From Rudaea sp. 3F27F6 (GTDB lineage Bacteria; Pseudomonadota; Gammaproteobacteria; Xanthomonadales; Rhodanobacteraceae), in assembly GCF_005503555.1 (NCBI RefSeq), contig NZ_SCNG01000001.1, positions 496,001 through 560,000 of the forward strand: DNA of 64,000 nucleotides, given 5' to 3'. The notes beneath the pieces were generated by a model. It was not told where the DNA came from, did no database searches, and worked only from the letters and a program-made list of their open reading frames with translations. Below are positions 38,573 through 47,447 of the stretch, one piece after another. The position numbers and the translations under genes are program-made. How positions within the stretch are numbered: position 1 is the first letter of the stretch; the number at the start of each line of letters is the position of its first letter.

Positions 38573-39589
38573 GTGGCCACGATCAACGACGTCGCACGCC
38601 TTGCCGGAGTCGGACTCGGCACGGCATCGCGCGTAATCAGCGGCAAGGGTTCGGTCTCGGCGAAGACCGCCGAGCGCGTGCGCGCGGCGATCGAAGAACT
38701 CAAATACCGTCCCTCGCACGCGGCGCGCACGTTGCCGACCGGTGCCTCGCACATGATCGGCGTCTACATCCCGATGCTGAAGGGATCGTTCTATACACCG
38801 ATCCTCAACATCATCCACACCGAGCTGCGCGCGAACGGACAGAACATGGTCGTCGCCTTCGGCAGCGGCAACGGCGACGCGCGCAAGCAGGCGACCGAAG
38901 GGCTCGAATTCCTTATCGAGCGCGGCTGCGACGGCTTCGTCCTGGTCAGCGATGCGCTCGACGAGGACGACGTCGCCGCGATCGACGCGCAGGCGTCGCG
39001 CCTGGTGCTGCTCAATCACTCGCTCAAGGCGATCCATCATCAGTGCTTCTCCGCCGACCATCGCAAAGGCGGCCAGCTCGCCGCGCAGGCCTTGCTTGAA
39101 ATGCGCCACCGGCGCATCGCGGTGATCGCCGGCTTCGCCAACTCGCGCGACAACGTGGCGCGCATCGACGGCTTCATGGACGAACTCGCCGCCGCCGGTA
39201 TCGAAGCCGGCACGGTGCCGGTGATCTACAGCGACTTCTCGCCCGAAGGCGGCTGGAATTCGGCCGCCGCGCTGATCGCGGCGAAGCACAAGTTCACCGC
39301 GCTGTTCTGCGCCAACGACGAAATGGGCATCGGCGCGCTGTCGTACTTCCAGCAGGCCGGCATCGCCGTGCCGGAAAAAATCTCGGTGCTCGGCTACGAC
39401 GACACCGCCACCGCGGAGTACTCCGCGCCGCGCCTGACCTCGGTGCATATCCCGTGGTACGACGTGGCGCTCAACGGCGTGCGCTGGCTGCTCAATCAGT
39501 GCTACGACACGAACAAGCCGGTGCGGCGCAAATTCGCGGCCAGCGTGACTTGGCGAGCGTCGGTCGCGCGGCTGGCCAACGGCAAGTGA
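38573..39589 (+). CDS. LacI/GalR-family transcriptional regulator
   Basis: The 338-residue regulator has the N-terminal LacI helix-turn-helix ATINDVARLAGVGLGTASRV (about 2-21) followed by the hinge and SHAARTLPTG. The periplasmic-binding-protein-like effector domain contains MIGVYIPMLKGSFY, GCDGFVLVSD and the typical ALFCANDEMGIGAL and VLGYDDT. A GTG start at 38573 is preceded by AAGGA. It sits inside the GH30/TonB/GH3 locus and most likely represses it through the palindromes at 33135-33148 and 33294-33315, released by a glucooligosaccharide or glucose. The effector is an inference. Confidence 0.94.
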   Translation: MATINDVARLAGVGLGTASRVISGKGSVSAKTAERVRAAIEELKYRPSHAARTLPTGASHMIGVYIPMLKGSFYTPILNIIHTELRANGQNMVVAFGSGNGDARKQATEGLEFLIERGCDGFVLVSDALDEDDVAAIDAQASRLVLLNHSLKAIHHQCFSADHRKGGQLAAQALLEMRHRRIAVIAGFANSRDNVARIDGFMDELAAAGIEAGTVPVIYSDFSPEGGWNSAAALIAAKHKFTALFCANDEMGIGALSYFQQAGIAVPEKISVLGYDDTATAEYSAPRLTSVHIPWYDVALNGVRWLLNQCYDTNKPVRRKFAASVTWRASVARLANGK

Positions 39590-39610
39590 TACAGAACGGA
39601 CAATCGACTC

Positions 39611-41029
39611 ATGCAGACACGTAGAGAATTTCTTCGCTTCGGCGCCGCGGGCGCACTCGGCCTCGCCCTGCCGCGCGCGTTCGCCAAAGGCGCCGCGGCG
39701 GGCAACTGGTCCCTGGTCGAAACCTCACGCGACGGCGCGCGGCTCACGTCGCGCACGCCCGCCGGCGCCGCGGCGGCGAACGCGCCGACGCTGAGCTGCG
39801 ATCCGTCGCGGCGTCACCAGAAGATCACCGGCTTCGGCGGCGCGCTGACAGAATCGTCCGCCTACGTGCTCAAACAGTTGCCCGAAGCGGCGCGCCTTGA
39901 AGTATTTCGGCGCTACTACGATCCGCACGAAGGCATCGGCTACACGATGGCGCGCACGCACATCGGCTCGTGCGACTTCTCGCTGTCGACTTGGTCGCTC
40001 GCCGAATCGCCGGGCGACTACGAGCTGCTCGACTTCAGCCTCAAGCCGATGCGCCGCTGGCTGATGCCGCTGCTGCACGACGCGCACAAAATCGCCGGCA
40101 CCGAGCGCTTCCGACTCGTCGCCTCGCCGTGGAGCCCGCCCGGCTGGATGAAGAGCAATAACCAGATGGACCGCGGCGGCACCTTGCGCGAAGAGTACGC
40201 GGCGACCTGGGCCAACCACTACGTCAAGTTCGTCAGGGCGATGCGCGACGAGGAAAAGATTCCGGTCTGGGGCCTGACCGTGCAGAACGAACCCGAAGCC
40301 AACCAGAGCTGGGAATCGTGCCTGTACACGCCCGAGCAGGAACGCGACTTCGTGCGCCGGCATCTCGGCCCGACGCTCGCGCGCGAAAATCTCGGCGGCC
40401 TCAAGCTGTACGGCTTCGACCACAATCGCGACACGCTGGAAAGGCGCGCCGACGCGATGCTCGGCGATGCGGAAACGGCCAAGTACATGAGCGGCATGGC
40501 CGTGCACTGGTACGTCAGCGACGACTACGGCGCCGAAGCGCGCGTGCTGAAAAAGTATCCCGACAAGGAAGTGCTGTTCACCGAAGGCTGCGTCGAGGGC
40601 GGCGCCAAGCCCGGCGACTGGGCGGTCGGCGAGCGCTATGCGCGCAATCTGTTCGGCGATCTCAACGCCGGAGTCAGCGGCTGGATCGACTGGAACATCG
40701 CACTCGACCTGCGCGGCGGCCCGAATCACGTCGGCAACTTCTGCGATGCGCCCGTGCTCGTCGACACCAAGGGCGGCAAGGTGCTCTATCAGCCGTCGTT
40801 CTATGCGATCGCGCATTTCTCGCGCTATGTGAAGCCGGGCGCCTACCGCATCGAAGCGGGCGGCGGCCCGCAGGGCTTGCAGTCGAGCGCCTACGTCAAT
40901 CCCGACTCCAGCGTCGCGGTCGTCGCCTTCAATCCGGGCGACGCGGCCATCGACTTCAACCTCGATATCGCCGGGCAGCGGCGCGGCTGCCGCATTCCGG
41001 CGCACGCGATCCAGACCTATCTCGTCTGA
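39611..41029 (+). CDS. GH30-family glycoside hydrolase, Tat-exported
   Basis: This is a 472-residue second GH30 enzyme. Its N-terminus MQTRREFLRFGAAGALGLAL has the twin-arginine pattern, so it should be exported folded by Tat, unlike the Sec/lipoprotein GH30 at 31672. Family motifs are ITGFGGALTESSAYVL (about 72-87), ASPWSPPGWMKSNNQM (about 171-186), the acid/base Glu227 in LTVQNEPEANQSWESC and the nucleophile Glu325 in VLFTEGCVEGG. The QSWESC pattern is shared with the glucosylceramidase/beta-1,6-glucanase branches. It lies 21 bases after the LacI gene in the same unit. Two GH30s with different export routes suggest sequential backbone and oligomer cleavage. Confidence 0.92.
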   Translation: MQTRREFLRFGAAGALGLALPRAFAKGAAAGNWSLVETSRDGARLTSRTPAGAAAANAPTLSCDPSRRHQKITGFGGALTESSAYVLKQLPEAARLEVFRRYYDPHEGIGYTMARTHIGSCDFSLSTWSLAESPGDYELLDFSLKPMRRWLMPLLHDAHKIAGTERFRLVASPWSPPGWMKSNNQMDRGGTLREEYAATWANHYVKFVRAMRDEEKIPVWGLTVQNEPEANQSWESCLYTPEQERDFVRRHLGPTLARENLGGLKLYGFDHNRDTLERRADAMLGDAETAKYMSGMAVHWYVSDDYGAEARVLKKYPDKEVLFTEGCVEGGAKPGDWAVGERYARNLFGDLNAGVSGWIDWNIALDLRGGPNHVGNFCDAPVLVDTKGGKVLYQPSFYAIAHFSRYVKPGAYRIEAGGGPQGLQSSAYVNPDSSVAVVAFNPGDAAIDFNLDIAGQRRGCRIPAHAIQTYLV

Positions 41030-41076
41030 GTCCGGCATCGGCCGCTCGACGGCCGGCGCATCGACTTCATCCGCTG

Positions 41077-41105
41077 CGCGCGCTAACCTGCGCGCGGAGT
41101 TTTTC
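41077..41105 (+). terminator. Probable intrinsic terminator after the second GH30 gene
   Basis: A seven-base GC stem (41077-41083 with 41090-41096, loop TAACCT) is followed by GAGTTTTT. It lies between the GH30 stop and crcB. I looked for a fluoride riboswitch in this leader and did not see its conserved elements. Confidence 0.55.
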
Positions 41106-41119
41106 ATGCGAGCGTATCG

Positions 41120-41506
41120 ATGGCTTGGCTTTCCCTGCTTTCCGTCCTGATCGGCGGCGCTATCGGCAGCGCGCTGCGCTGGATGGTCGGAGTCACGCTC
41201 AATCCGGTGCTGCCGAACCTGCCGCTCGGCACGCTCGCGGTCAACCTGATCGGCGGCTTCGTGATCGGCGCGGCGATCGCCTATTTCGACCATTTCCAGA
41301 GCCTGCCGCCGGAATGGCGGCTGTTCGTCATCACCGGCCTTTGCGGCGGCTTCACCACGTTTTCGGCGTTCTCGGGCGAAACGGTCGGGCTGATGCTGCG
41401 CCAGGAGTACGGCTGGTCGTTCGCGATCGTCGCCGCGCATGTACTCGGCTCGCTCGCGATGACGCTCGCGGGGCTCGCCGTCGTACGCGCGCTGATCAGA
41501 GCTTGA
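41120..41506 (+). CDS. crcB: Fluoride ion channel CrcB/Fluc
   Basis: This 128-residue inner-membrane protein with four helices works as an antiparallel dimer exporting fluoride. Conserved elements are IGGAIGSALRWMVG (about 11-24), GTLAVNLIGGFVIG with the key Asn (about 38-51) and the channel motif GLCGGFTTFSAFSGE (about 74-88), which provides the Phe box and the Na+-site region. Length is typical. It follows a putative terminator at 41077-41105, so it is probably independently expressed. No strong ribosome binding site is evident. Confidence 0.95.
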   Translation: MAWLSLLSVLIGGAIGSALRWMVGVTLNPVLPNLPLGTLAVNLIGGFVIGAAIAYFDHFQSLPPEWRLFVITGLCGGFTTFSAFSGETVGLMLRQEYGWSFAIVAAHVLGSLAMTLAGLAVVRALIRA

Positions 41507-41866
41507 ACGAAGCACACTCTTTCGACTAGCGCAACAAAGAGCAGAAAGAGCTCGAAGAAGGATTGAGACACGGAGAACACGGAAGGCACGGAGAAGAGCT
41601 TGGATACGTTTTTCTCCGCGTTGCGCGTGTTTCAGGCTTTTCGATCTCTATCGATTTTCCAGAAAAACGTCCTTGCACGCACGAGCGAAAGTCGAAGTCT
41701 GGATTCGCGGCTCTTCTTAATGATCTTCGTGGTTCAATCTTCGCGACATCCGCCGCACGATCACGCAAGCGCGCGGCGAGGCAAGTGAAATCTCTTTAAT
41801 TCCGCATCGCTTGATAGGTTCGCCGCCGCGTCCCATCTTTTCGACGACGCAGACGAGGTTCCGCTC
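41507..41866. other. Gene-poor region with a low-complexity repeat
   Basis: No convincing gene lies in these 360 bases between crcB and cfa. It is less GC-rich than its surroundings and holds a three-copy nine-base repeat at 41569-41595. Short frames on both strands translate to Ser/Pro/Cys-rich or Arg-rich sequence without family features. It may be remnant accessory DNA. Confidence 0.4.
41569..41595 (+). repeat. Three tandem 9-base units (CACGGAGAA type)
   Basis: CACGGAGAA, CACGGAAGG and CACGGAGAA stand head to tail. Very similar CACGGAG-rich strings occur in intergenic regions of many bacterial genomes; that comparison is from memory and their role is unknown. Confidence 0.6.
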
Positions 41867-42985
41867 ATGGCTCGAAACAGTGCACGCACTCGCATCGAAT
41901 CCCTGCTCACCGTCGCCGGCTCGCGCATCGACGGCGACGCGCCTACCGATATCCGCGTGCACGACCCGCAGCTCTACGAACGCGTGATCGCACACGGCTC
42001 GCTCGGCTTCGGCGAGGCGTACATGGACGGCTGGTGGGACGCGACCGACCTCGACGGTTTTCTCTACCGCCTGCTCAACGCGCATATCGACGAGCGTGTC
42101 GGCGGCATCGACGACGCGGCTTTGTTCCTGCGCGCCAAGCTGGTCAACATGCAGCGCGGGCGGCGCGCGTACAAGGTCGGCGAACAGCATTACGACCTCG
42201 GCAACGATCTATTCCACGCGATGCTGGGCAAGCGCCTCGTCTACAGTTGCGGTTACTGGAAACAGGCGACCGATCTCGACACCGCGCAGGAAGCCAAACT
42301 CGATCTGGTCTGCCGCAAGCTCGGCCTGAAACCCGGCATGCGCGTACTCGACATCGGCTGCGGTTGGGGCGAAGCGCTCAAGTACGCCGCGCAGAAATTC
42401 GGCGTCAGCGGCGTCGGCATCACCGTCTCCGAGGAACAGGCGCAGTTCGCGCGCGAACTGTGCGCCGGCCTGCCGATCGAGATCCGCGTGCAGGACTACC
42501 GCGAGGTGAACGAGAAATTCGACCGCGTCTGGTCGATCGGCATGTTCGAGCATGTCGGCGTGAAGAACTATCGCGCGTACTTCGAGACCGTGCGCCGCTG
42601 CCTGCCCGATGACGGCCTGACCCTGCTGCACACGATCGGCGGCAACGAGTCGACCAACCACACCGACCCGTGGATCGCTAAGTATATTTTTCCCAATTCG
42701 ATGATCCCGTCCACGGCGCAAATCGCCAAGGCCAGCGAAGGCGACTTCGTCATCGAAGACTGGCACAACTTCGGCCCCGACTACGACCGCACCTTGATGG
42801 CCTGGCGTGCGAACTTCGATGCCGCGTGGTCCTCGTTCGCGGAGAAGTACGGCGAACGCTTCCGCCGCATGTGGCATTTCTACCTCGCCGCGTCGGCGGC
42901 GAACTTTCGCGCGCGCCGGCTGCAGCTTTGGCAGTTCGTCCTGTCGCCACACGGCGTGCCGGGCGGCTACGCCGCGGTGCGCTGA
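41867..42985 (+). CDS. cfa: Cyclopropane-fatty-acyl-phospholipid synthase
   Basis: This 372-residue SAM-dependent enzyme adds a methylene bridge to unsaturated acyl chains of membrane phospholipids, typically on entry to stationary phase or under acid stress. The N-terminal lipid-binding part includes GSLGFGEAYMDGWWD. The SAM site is VLDIGCGWGEALKYAA (about 162-177), and downstream blocks GITVSEEQAQFAREL, WSIGMFEHVGVKNYRAYF and NSMIPSTAQIAKASEG are diagnostic. The C-terminal RMWHFYLAASAANFRARRLQ closes the family pattern. Length is close to E. coli Cfa (382). Confidence 0.96.
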   Translation: MARNSARTRIESLLTVAGSRIDGDAPTDIRVHDPQLYERVIAHGSLGFGEAYMDGWWDATDLDGFLYRLLNAHIDERVGGIDDAALFLRAKLVNMQRGRRAYKVGEQHYDLGNDLFHAMLGKRLVYSCGYWKQATDLDTAQEAKLDLVCRKLGLKPGMRVLDIGCGWGEALKYAAQKFGVSGVGITVSEEQAQFARELCAGLPIEIRVQDYREVNEKFDRVWSIGMFEHVGVKNYRAYFETVRRCLPDDGLTLLHTIGGNESTNHTDPWIAKYIFPNSMIPSTAQIAKASEGDFVIEDWHNFGPDYDRTLMAWRANFDAAWSSFAEKYGERFRRMWHFYLAASAANFRARRLQLWQFVLSPHGVPGGYAAVR

Positions 42986-43040
42986 TACGCGCCGCACGCG
43001 CTTTATTGGCGTTCACGCCACGCGGGGAAATCGCCGCGTT

Positions 43041-43268
43041 CTATTTCGGCGCGAATTCCGCGCAAGCGCTCGTCGCGCGCAGCAGGCGCAGATGCTTCGT
43101 GCACAGGCCGTCGCCATCGCGCACCGAGGCGTAGCCGGAGCTGAGCGAACTCAGCCCGGGAAACTGGCTTTCGATCGTCGCCGCGCCCGAGTCGAAGAAC
43201 GCACAGCGCGCGCAAGCCGCGTGCGGCTGCAGCGCGGGTTCGAGGCGCAGCAGCGACAGTAAGGTCAC
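43041..43268 (-). CDS. Small Cys-rich hypothetical protein coupled to the YeiH-type gene
   Basis: This 75-residue ORF starts at a GTG overlapping the stop of the upstream transporter gene (GTGA). Sequence features are a CARC pair near residues 19-22, FDSGAATIESQFPGLSSLSS, then DGDGLCTKHLRLL and a final Cys in ATSACAEF, giving four Cys suited to a metal or redox site. Composition is balanced, unlike the Arg/Ala-rich shadow frames around it, which argues for real coding. I recognise no family. The overlap suggests translational coupling to the putative sulfate/sulfonate-type exporter. Confidence 0.55.
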   Translation of the reverse strand: MTLLSLLRLEPALQPHAACARCAFFDSGAATIESQFPGLSSLSSGYASVRDGDGLCTKHLRLLRATSACAEFAPK

Positions 43269-44656
43269 GGCTGGCCCAACTGTTGCCAGAAGCCGGCGAA
43301 CACCTGGGTCGAGAGTATGTAGCCGAGCACGAGATTGACCACGACGCCCGCGCTGAACGCGTAGAACGGTTTCGCCCCGGCCGCGGAGAGGTCGCGCAGC
43401 CGCGTGGTCAGCGCGATGCTGAGGAAGCAGAAGGTGAAGGCCCAGGTGCGCAGGCCCTGCAGCGGCGCGACCACTTCGGGCACCAGGGTTTTCTTGTACG
43501 CGGCATAGTCGAGCCCGTGCGCGACCAGGGTCACGATGATCGACGCGGCGAAGAAGCCGAGCACGAATTTCGGAAAGCGCCGCCAGATTTCGCCCGAATC
43601 GGTGCGCGTGGCGATGCCGGTCGATTCCCAGCGCGACGCGGCGACGATCGACAGGACCAGCGCCCAGACGCCGATCCACAAATCGCGCCCAACCACTTTC
43701 ATCAGGGTGAACGCCTGCACCGCCGCATCGCCCGTGCCGGCGATGCCCGGTTGGCCGGCGAACCCGGCGTACGTCTGCGCCGCGGCGAAGCCGGCCGCGT
43801 CGGCGAATTCGGACGTGCCGATCCACGCGCCGGCGACGCCGGTCGGTAATCCGAGTGCCTTGGCCAACAGCGGCAGCACGAAGATCATCACGATCGCCCA
43901 GAGGAACACGATCGTGATCGTCACCGAAACCTGTTCTTTCTTCGCTCCGACCGCGCCGCCGATGGCGATCGCCGCAGAGACGCCGCATACCGCGCCGCCC
44001 GTGCCGAGCACGGCGGCCAGGCGGCGGTCTAGGCCGAGCCGCTTGGCGACGAAGAAGATCGTGCCGAACGTCGCCAGCGAAATGATCGCCGCCTGTACGA
44101 TCGCGACCGGGCCGGCCCAGACGATCAGGGCGAGCGGCACGCCGGCGCCGAGCAGGACAATGCCGGTCTTGATATAGAACTCGACGCGCAGGGCGCTCTT
44201 GAACCAGTCCGGCAGCTCGAACAGGTTCGACACGATCAGGCCGACGACGAGGGCGACGAGCGGCGGTTCGAGGCTGTAGTACGCCGCGCGCTCCCACAAG
44301 CCGACGAAATAAATGAGTGTCGCCACGACGAACAGCACGGCGAAGCCGGGCAGAAACTGCGCAAGGCGCAGGCCGAGGGCGCGTGCAACCGTGCCGAACA
44401 GCACCAGCCAGAGCACGAACAGCGCGAGGTAGCGCGGCAGGTCGCCGCCGAACTGCGCGAGCGCCTGGCCGACGCTGCTCCACTTTTGCGGAGTCACCGC
44501 GATCCACTTGATGCTGCCGCCCAGGGCGAACGCGACGACGGCGGCGATCACCAGAGCCAGGCCGATCCAGATCGCCCACCAATCCTCCTTGGCAAAAAAC
44601 TCGCGCCAGCCCGATGCGGGCAGGGGCGCGGAGACGACAGCGGGATCGGCGGACAT
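43265..44656 (-). CDS. YeiH-type putative sulfate exporter family protein
   Basis: The 463-residue inner-membrane protein has about eleven hydrophobic segments and matches the YeiH/UPF0324 (putative sulfate exporter) family. Hallmarks are LIVSNLFELPDWFKSALRVE, IKTGIVLLGAGVPLALI, the glycine-rich GTGGAVCGVSAAIAIGGAVG (about 220-239), and GAWIGTSEFADAAGFAAAQ. It has an N-terminal extension (EDWWAIWIGLAL) compared with short E. coli YeiH, as seen in some proteobacterial members. The transported ion is not firmly established for the family. A small Cys-rich ORF overlaps its 3' end. Confidence 0.9.
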   Translation of the reverse strand: MSADPAVVSAPLPASGWREFFAKEDWWAIWIGLALVIAAVVAFALGGSIKWIAVTPQKWSSVGQALAQFGGDLPRYLALFVLWLVLFGTVARALGLRLAQFLPGFAVLFVVATLIYFVGLWERAAYYSLEPPLVALVVGLIVSNLFELPDWFKSALRVEFYIKTGIVLLGAGVPLALIVWAGPVAIVQAAIISLATFGTIFFVAKRLGLDRRLAAVLGTGGAVCGVSAAIAIGGAVGAKKEQVSVTITIVFLWAIVMIFVLPLLAKALGLPTGVAGAWIGTSEFADAAGFAAAQTYAGFAGQPGIAGTGDAAVQAFTLMKVVGRDLWIGVWALVLSIVAASRWESTGIATRTDSGEIWRRFPKFVLGFFAASIIVTLVAHGLDYAAYKKTLVPEVVAPLQGLRTWAFTFCFLSIALTTRLRDLSAAGAKPFYAFSAGVVVNLVLGYILSTQVFAGFWQQLGQP

Positions 44657-44775
44657 GAGGGCGATTCTCGGGGACGGAAACCAGCCGAATGCTACGCAAA
44701 CCGCGCAGGCCCGCTATTCGCTCTCGTTATATCGACATACCCGACCCGCGAGGCCGCCGCTCCTCAGGTCAAATG

Positions 44776-44805
44776 ATTGACAAATCAATATTACATTTAT
44801 AAAAT
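44776..44805 (+). promoter_or_regulatory. Promoter and MarR-type palindrome of the efflux operon
   Basis: A perfect -35 TTGACA (44777-44782) is followed after 17 bases by a -10 TAAAAT (44800-44805). ATTGACAAATCAAT (44776-44789) is a short inverted repeat overlapping the -35, suited to autorepression by the downstream MarR protein. The ATG at 44777 lies in the promoter and cannot be the gene start. Confidence 0.75.
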
Positions 44806-44833
44806 ATCAACAAGCATAACAATACTGCCAATC

Positions 44834-45331
44834 ATGTCCTATCCTCCGCACTCTTCGGAACCGCGCATCGCCGCGATTTCGCAACGCCATCCCTCCTTCC
44901 CGTCGAAGGCGGCGCTGCTGTCGCGTCTGCTCCGCGAGGCCTACCACGGCCTGCGCGACGAGATCGGCGCCGCGCTCGCCGAGTGGAACGTGAACTACGC
45001 CGAATACAGCGTGCTCATGATGATGTACGGCAGCGAGCAGCACACCGTACTGCCCTCCCAGCTTGCCGAGGCCAGCGGCGAAAAGGCCGCCAACGTCACG
45101 CGCCTGACCAACGGCCTTGTCGCGCGCGGCTGGATCGAGCGCGCCGCCGCGACCGAAGACCGGCGCCAGGTGCTGCTGACCCTGACGGCCAAGGGCCGCG
45201 CCGCGGTCAAAGCCTTCCTGCCGGCGGTCAGCGCGGCGCTACAACAGCAGACCGCCGACTTCAGCGCGAAGGAAGCCGAGCAATTCGAACTGCTGTTGCG
45301 CAAATTCCTCGCGCGCACCGATCCCCACTGA
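44834..45331 (+). CDS. MarR-family transcriptional regulator
   Basis: This 165-residue winged-helix protein begins MSYPPHSSEPRI; the longer frame from 44777 overlaps the promoter. The family pattern is visible in YSVLMMMYGSEQHTVLPSQL, AANVTRLTNGLVARGWIER (recognition helix) and ATEDRRQVLLTLTAKGRA (wing), with long flanking dimerisation helices. Sequence spacing suits a homodimer that binds the palindrome at 44776-44789 and represses the efflux genes it heads, released by a phenolic or aromatic acid. The ligand is inferred from the pump type. Confidence 0.93.
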   Translation: MSYPPHSSEPRIAAISQRHPSFPSKAALLSRLLREAYHGLRDEIGAALAEWNVNYAEYSVLMMMYGSEQHTVLPSQLAEASGEKAANVTRLTNGLVARGWIERAAATEDRRQVLLTLTAKGRAAVKAFLPAVSAALQQQTADFSAKEAEQFELLLRKFLARTDPH

Positions 45332-45335
45332 CGCC

Positions 45336-47447
45336 ATGTCTCTCGCCGCCGCCATCAAGAACGTGCCGCGCGAGTTCGTCGCCGACGAACTCGGCACCTG
45401 GAAGCACGTCGCGAAATTGCTGATCGCGCTGTATGCGGCGGCATGGCTGGCGATGCTGTTCGAGCTCGAACAGCCGTCCACCTCGATGATCACCGTCACC
45501 CTGCTCATGCATCCGCAAAGCGGCATGGTGCTGGCCAAGAGTTTCTATCGCACCATCGGCACGCTCTGCGGCTGCGTCATGGGCGTGCTGCTGATCGCGC
45601 TGTTCGGCCAGCAGCCGGAAATTTTCCTCGGCTGCCTCGCCGTATGGATCGGCTTCTGCGCGGCGGGCGCGGTGCTGTACCGCAACTTCATGTCGTACGC
45701 CTTCGTCCTCTCCGGCTATACGGCGGCGATCGTGACGATGCCGGTCATCAACGCGCCGACCGCGGTGTTCGATTCCGCGGTCATGCGCCTCAGCGAAGTG
45801 ATGCTCGGCATCGTCGTCTCGGGCGTCGTTGCTGACACGCTCTGGCCCGACCGCCTGCGCGCGAGCCTGCGCGCCACCGCGCGCAATCAGTTCGACAAGC
45901 TCGTCGGCTTTCTGCGCGGCAGCACCCTCGGCGACGTGCCGCGCGCGCAGATGGAAAAGATCAATCTCGATTTCGTGCGCTCGTCGGTCGCGTTCGAGGA
46001 CTTGCGCGCCTCGGCCATCTTCGAAGACCCCGAGGTGCGCGCGCGCAGCCTCGGCATCCGTACCTTGAACCAGCAGTTCATGGACGCGGCGACCACGTTC
46101 CAGTCCCTGCATCATTTCATCAACCGCGTGCTGCGCAGCGGCGACAGCGGCGTCGCCGCCGCGCTGATCTCGCTGTACCAGCCACTCGGCGCCGCGCTCG
46201 CGACCTATTCGGGCCCGGCGCAGGACGACATCGGCGAATTGCGCGCGAATCTGCTCGCCTGCCGCGGCGAGATCGACGAACTCGCCGCCGGCCTGCGCGC
46301 TCGTTTCGCCGGCGAGGCCGCAGTCGAATTCGACGTCGGCAGCGAACTGATCGGCCGCCTGACCGACGAACTCGCACGCTATGCCGGTACCGAGTCGTCG
46401 CTGCGTGAGACGCGCGTCAAGGGCGGCGGCGAGCGCGTGCGGTTCCTTCGCAGCAACGATTACGCCGTCGCCGCGGTCACGTTCCTGCGCACGGCTCTCG
46501 CTCTCGGCGCGGTCTCGTTGTTCTGGATCGAAAGCGCTTGGCCGTCGGGCGCCAATGCCCTGCTGATCGCAGTGATTTTCTGCGCGCTCTATGCCGCCGC
46601 GCCGACGCCGGTCAAACGCATCGCGCAACTCTGGTACGGCTTCGCCCTTGGCTCCGTGGTCGGCCTGGTCTGCCTGTTCGGGCCGCTGCCGCGCAGCGAA
46701 GGCTTTCCGATCCTTATCGCGGCGACTGTCACCCCGCTCCTGTTCGGCGCATGGCTGACCGCGCGTCCCGCGCTCGCCGGCGCCGGCCTCGGCTATTGCG
46801 TCGGCCTGCTCAATACGCTCGCGCTGAGCAACGACATGAGTTTCGATCTGGCCGCCTCGCTCAACGCCGCGCTCGCCGCGCTCATCGGCCTCGCCTTCAC
46901 CGGCCTCGCCTTCGTCGTCGTGCCGAGCCTGACCGGCAGCGCCTGGCAGAGCAAACGCCAGTTGCAGCGCCTGCGCGAACACGTCGCGCTCGCCGCCAAT
47001 GCGCCGCTGCGCGGCTTGTCCGAGCGCCTCGAAAGCGCACAGCACGATCTGCTGCATCAGGCGGCGCCGTATCTGGCCGTGCAGAGCGACGATTCGACGC
47101 GCTTCCTCGCCTGGGCGCTCGCGGTGCAGGAAAGCGCACGCATGCTCGTCGACCTGCGCCTTGAAACGACGGCCGACACTGCGATCGCTCTGCGCCGCGC
47201 GATCGACCGCGTGCTGCGCACGGTCGCGCAGTTGTATCGTCGGCCGAATCGCGCCGCGCTCGAGAACACGCAAGCCGCGCTGACCGATGCGATCGACCTC
47301 GCCGCGGGCGGCGACGATGCGCGTTCGGCCGCATTGCTGCGCCGCTTGCACGCATTGCGCTGGGCGCTGCGCGACGATCTTTCCGTCTTCGCCACTTATC
47401 GCGAAAGCGCGGGTCTAGCCGCGCCGGAGGCCAACCATGCCGCTTGA
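45336..47447 (+). CDS. FUSC-family (AaeB-like) efflux transporter
   Basis: This 703-residue inner-membrane protein belongs to the fusaric-acid-resistance / aromatic carboxylic acid exporter group. It has two hydrophobic bundles (about 30-170 and about 380-520), each followed by a soluble helical domain. Diagnostic are SMITVTLLMHPQSGMVLAKS, RTIGTLCGCVMGVLLIALFG and FVLSGYTAAIVTMP in the first half, and NALLIAVIFCALYAA in the second. It starts four bases after marR ends and overlaps the DUF1656 gene. With the DUF1656 and HlyD-type proteins it should form an AaeXAB-like pump exporting aromatic acids. Confidence 0.92.
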   Translation: MSLAAAIKNVPREFVADELGTWKHVAKLLIALYAAAWLAMLFELEQPSTSMITVTLLMHPQSGMVLAKSFYRTIGTLCGCVMGVLLIALFGQQPEIFLGCLAVWIGFCAAGAVLYRNFMSYAFVLSGYTAAIVTMPVINAPTAVFDSAVMRLSEVMLGIVVSGVVADTLWPDRLRASLRATARNQFDKLVGFLRGSTLGDVPRAQMEKINLDFVRSSVAFEDLRASAIFEDPEVRARSLGIRTLNQQFMDAATTFQSLHHFINRVLRSGDSGVAAALISLYQPLGAALATYSGPAQDDIGELRANLLACRGEIDELAAGLRARFAGEAAVEFDVGSELIGRLTDELARYAGTESSLRETRVKGGGERVRFLRSNDYAVAAVTFLRTALALGAVSLFWIESAWPSGANALLIAVIFCALYAAAPTPVKRIAQLWYGFALGSVVGLVCLFGPLPRSEGFPILIAATVTPLLFGAWLTARPALAGAGLGYCVGLLNTLALSNDMSFDLAASLNAALAALIGLAFTGLAFVVVPSLTGSAWQSKRQLQRLREHVALAANAPLRGLSERLESAQHDLLHQAAPYLAVQSDDSTRFLAWALAVQESARMLVDLRLETTADTAIALRRAIDRVLRTVAQLYRRPNRAALENTQAALTDAIDLAAGGDDARSAALLRRLHALRWALRDDLSVFATYRESAGLAAPEANHAA

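Noticed and set aside
41030-41119. Fluoride riboswitch in front of crcB
   Set aside because: The conserved pseudoknot sequences were not found; the segment instead holds a GC hairpin with a T-run that looks like the upstream gene's terminator.
44777-44833. Longer MarR start at 44777
   Set aside because: It coincides with the -35/-10 promoter and gives a non-family N-terminus; the ATG at 44834 fits MarR proteins.
45261-47351. 696-residue minus-strand frame across the FUSC gene
   Set aside because: The plus strand carries recognisable FUSC motifs and operon overlaps. The antisense frame is low-complexity Arg/Ala/Glu sequence caused by GC-biased codons.
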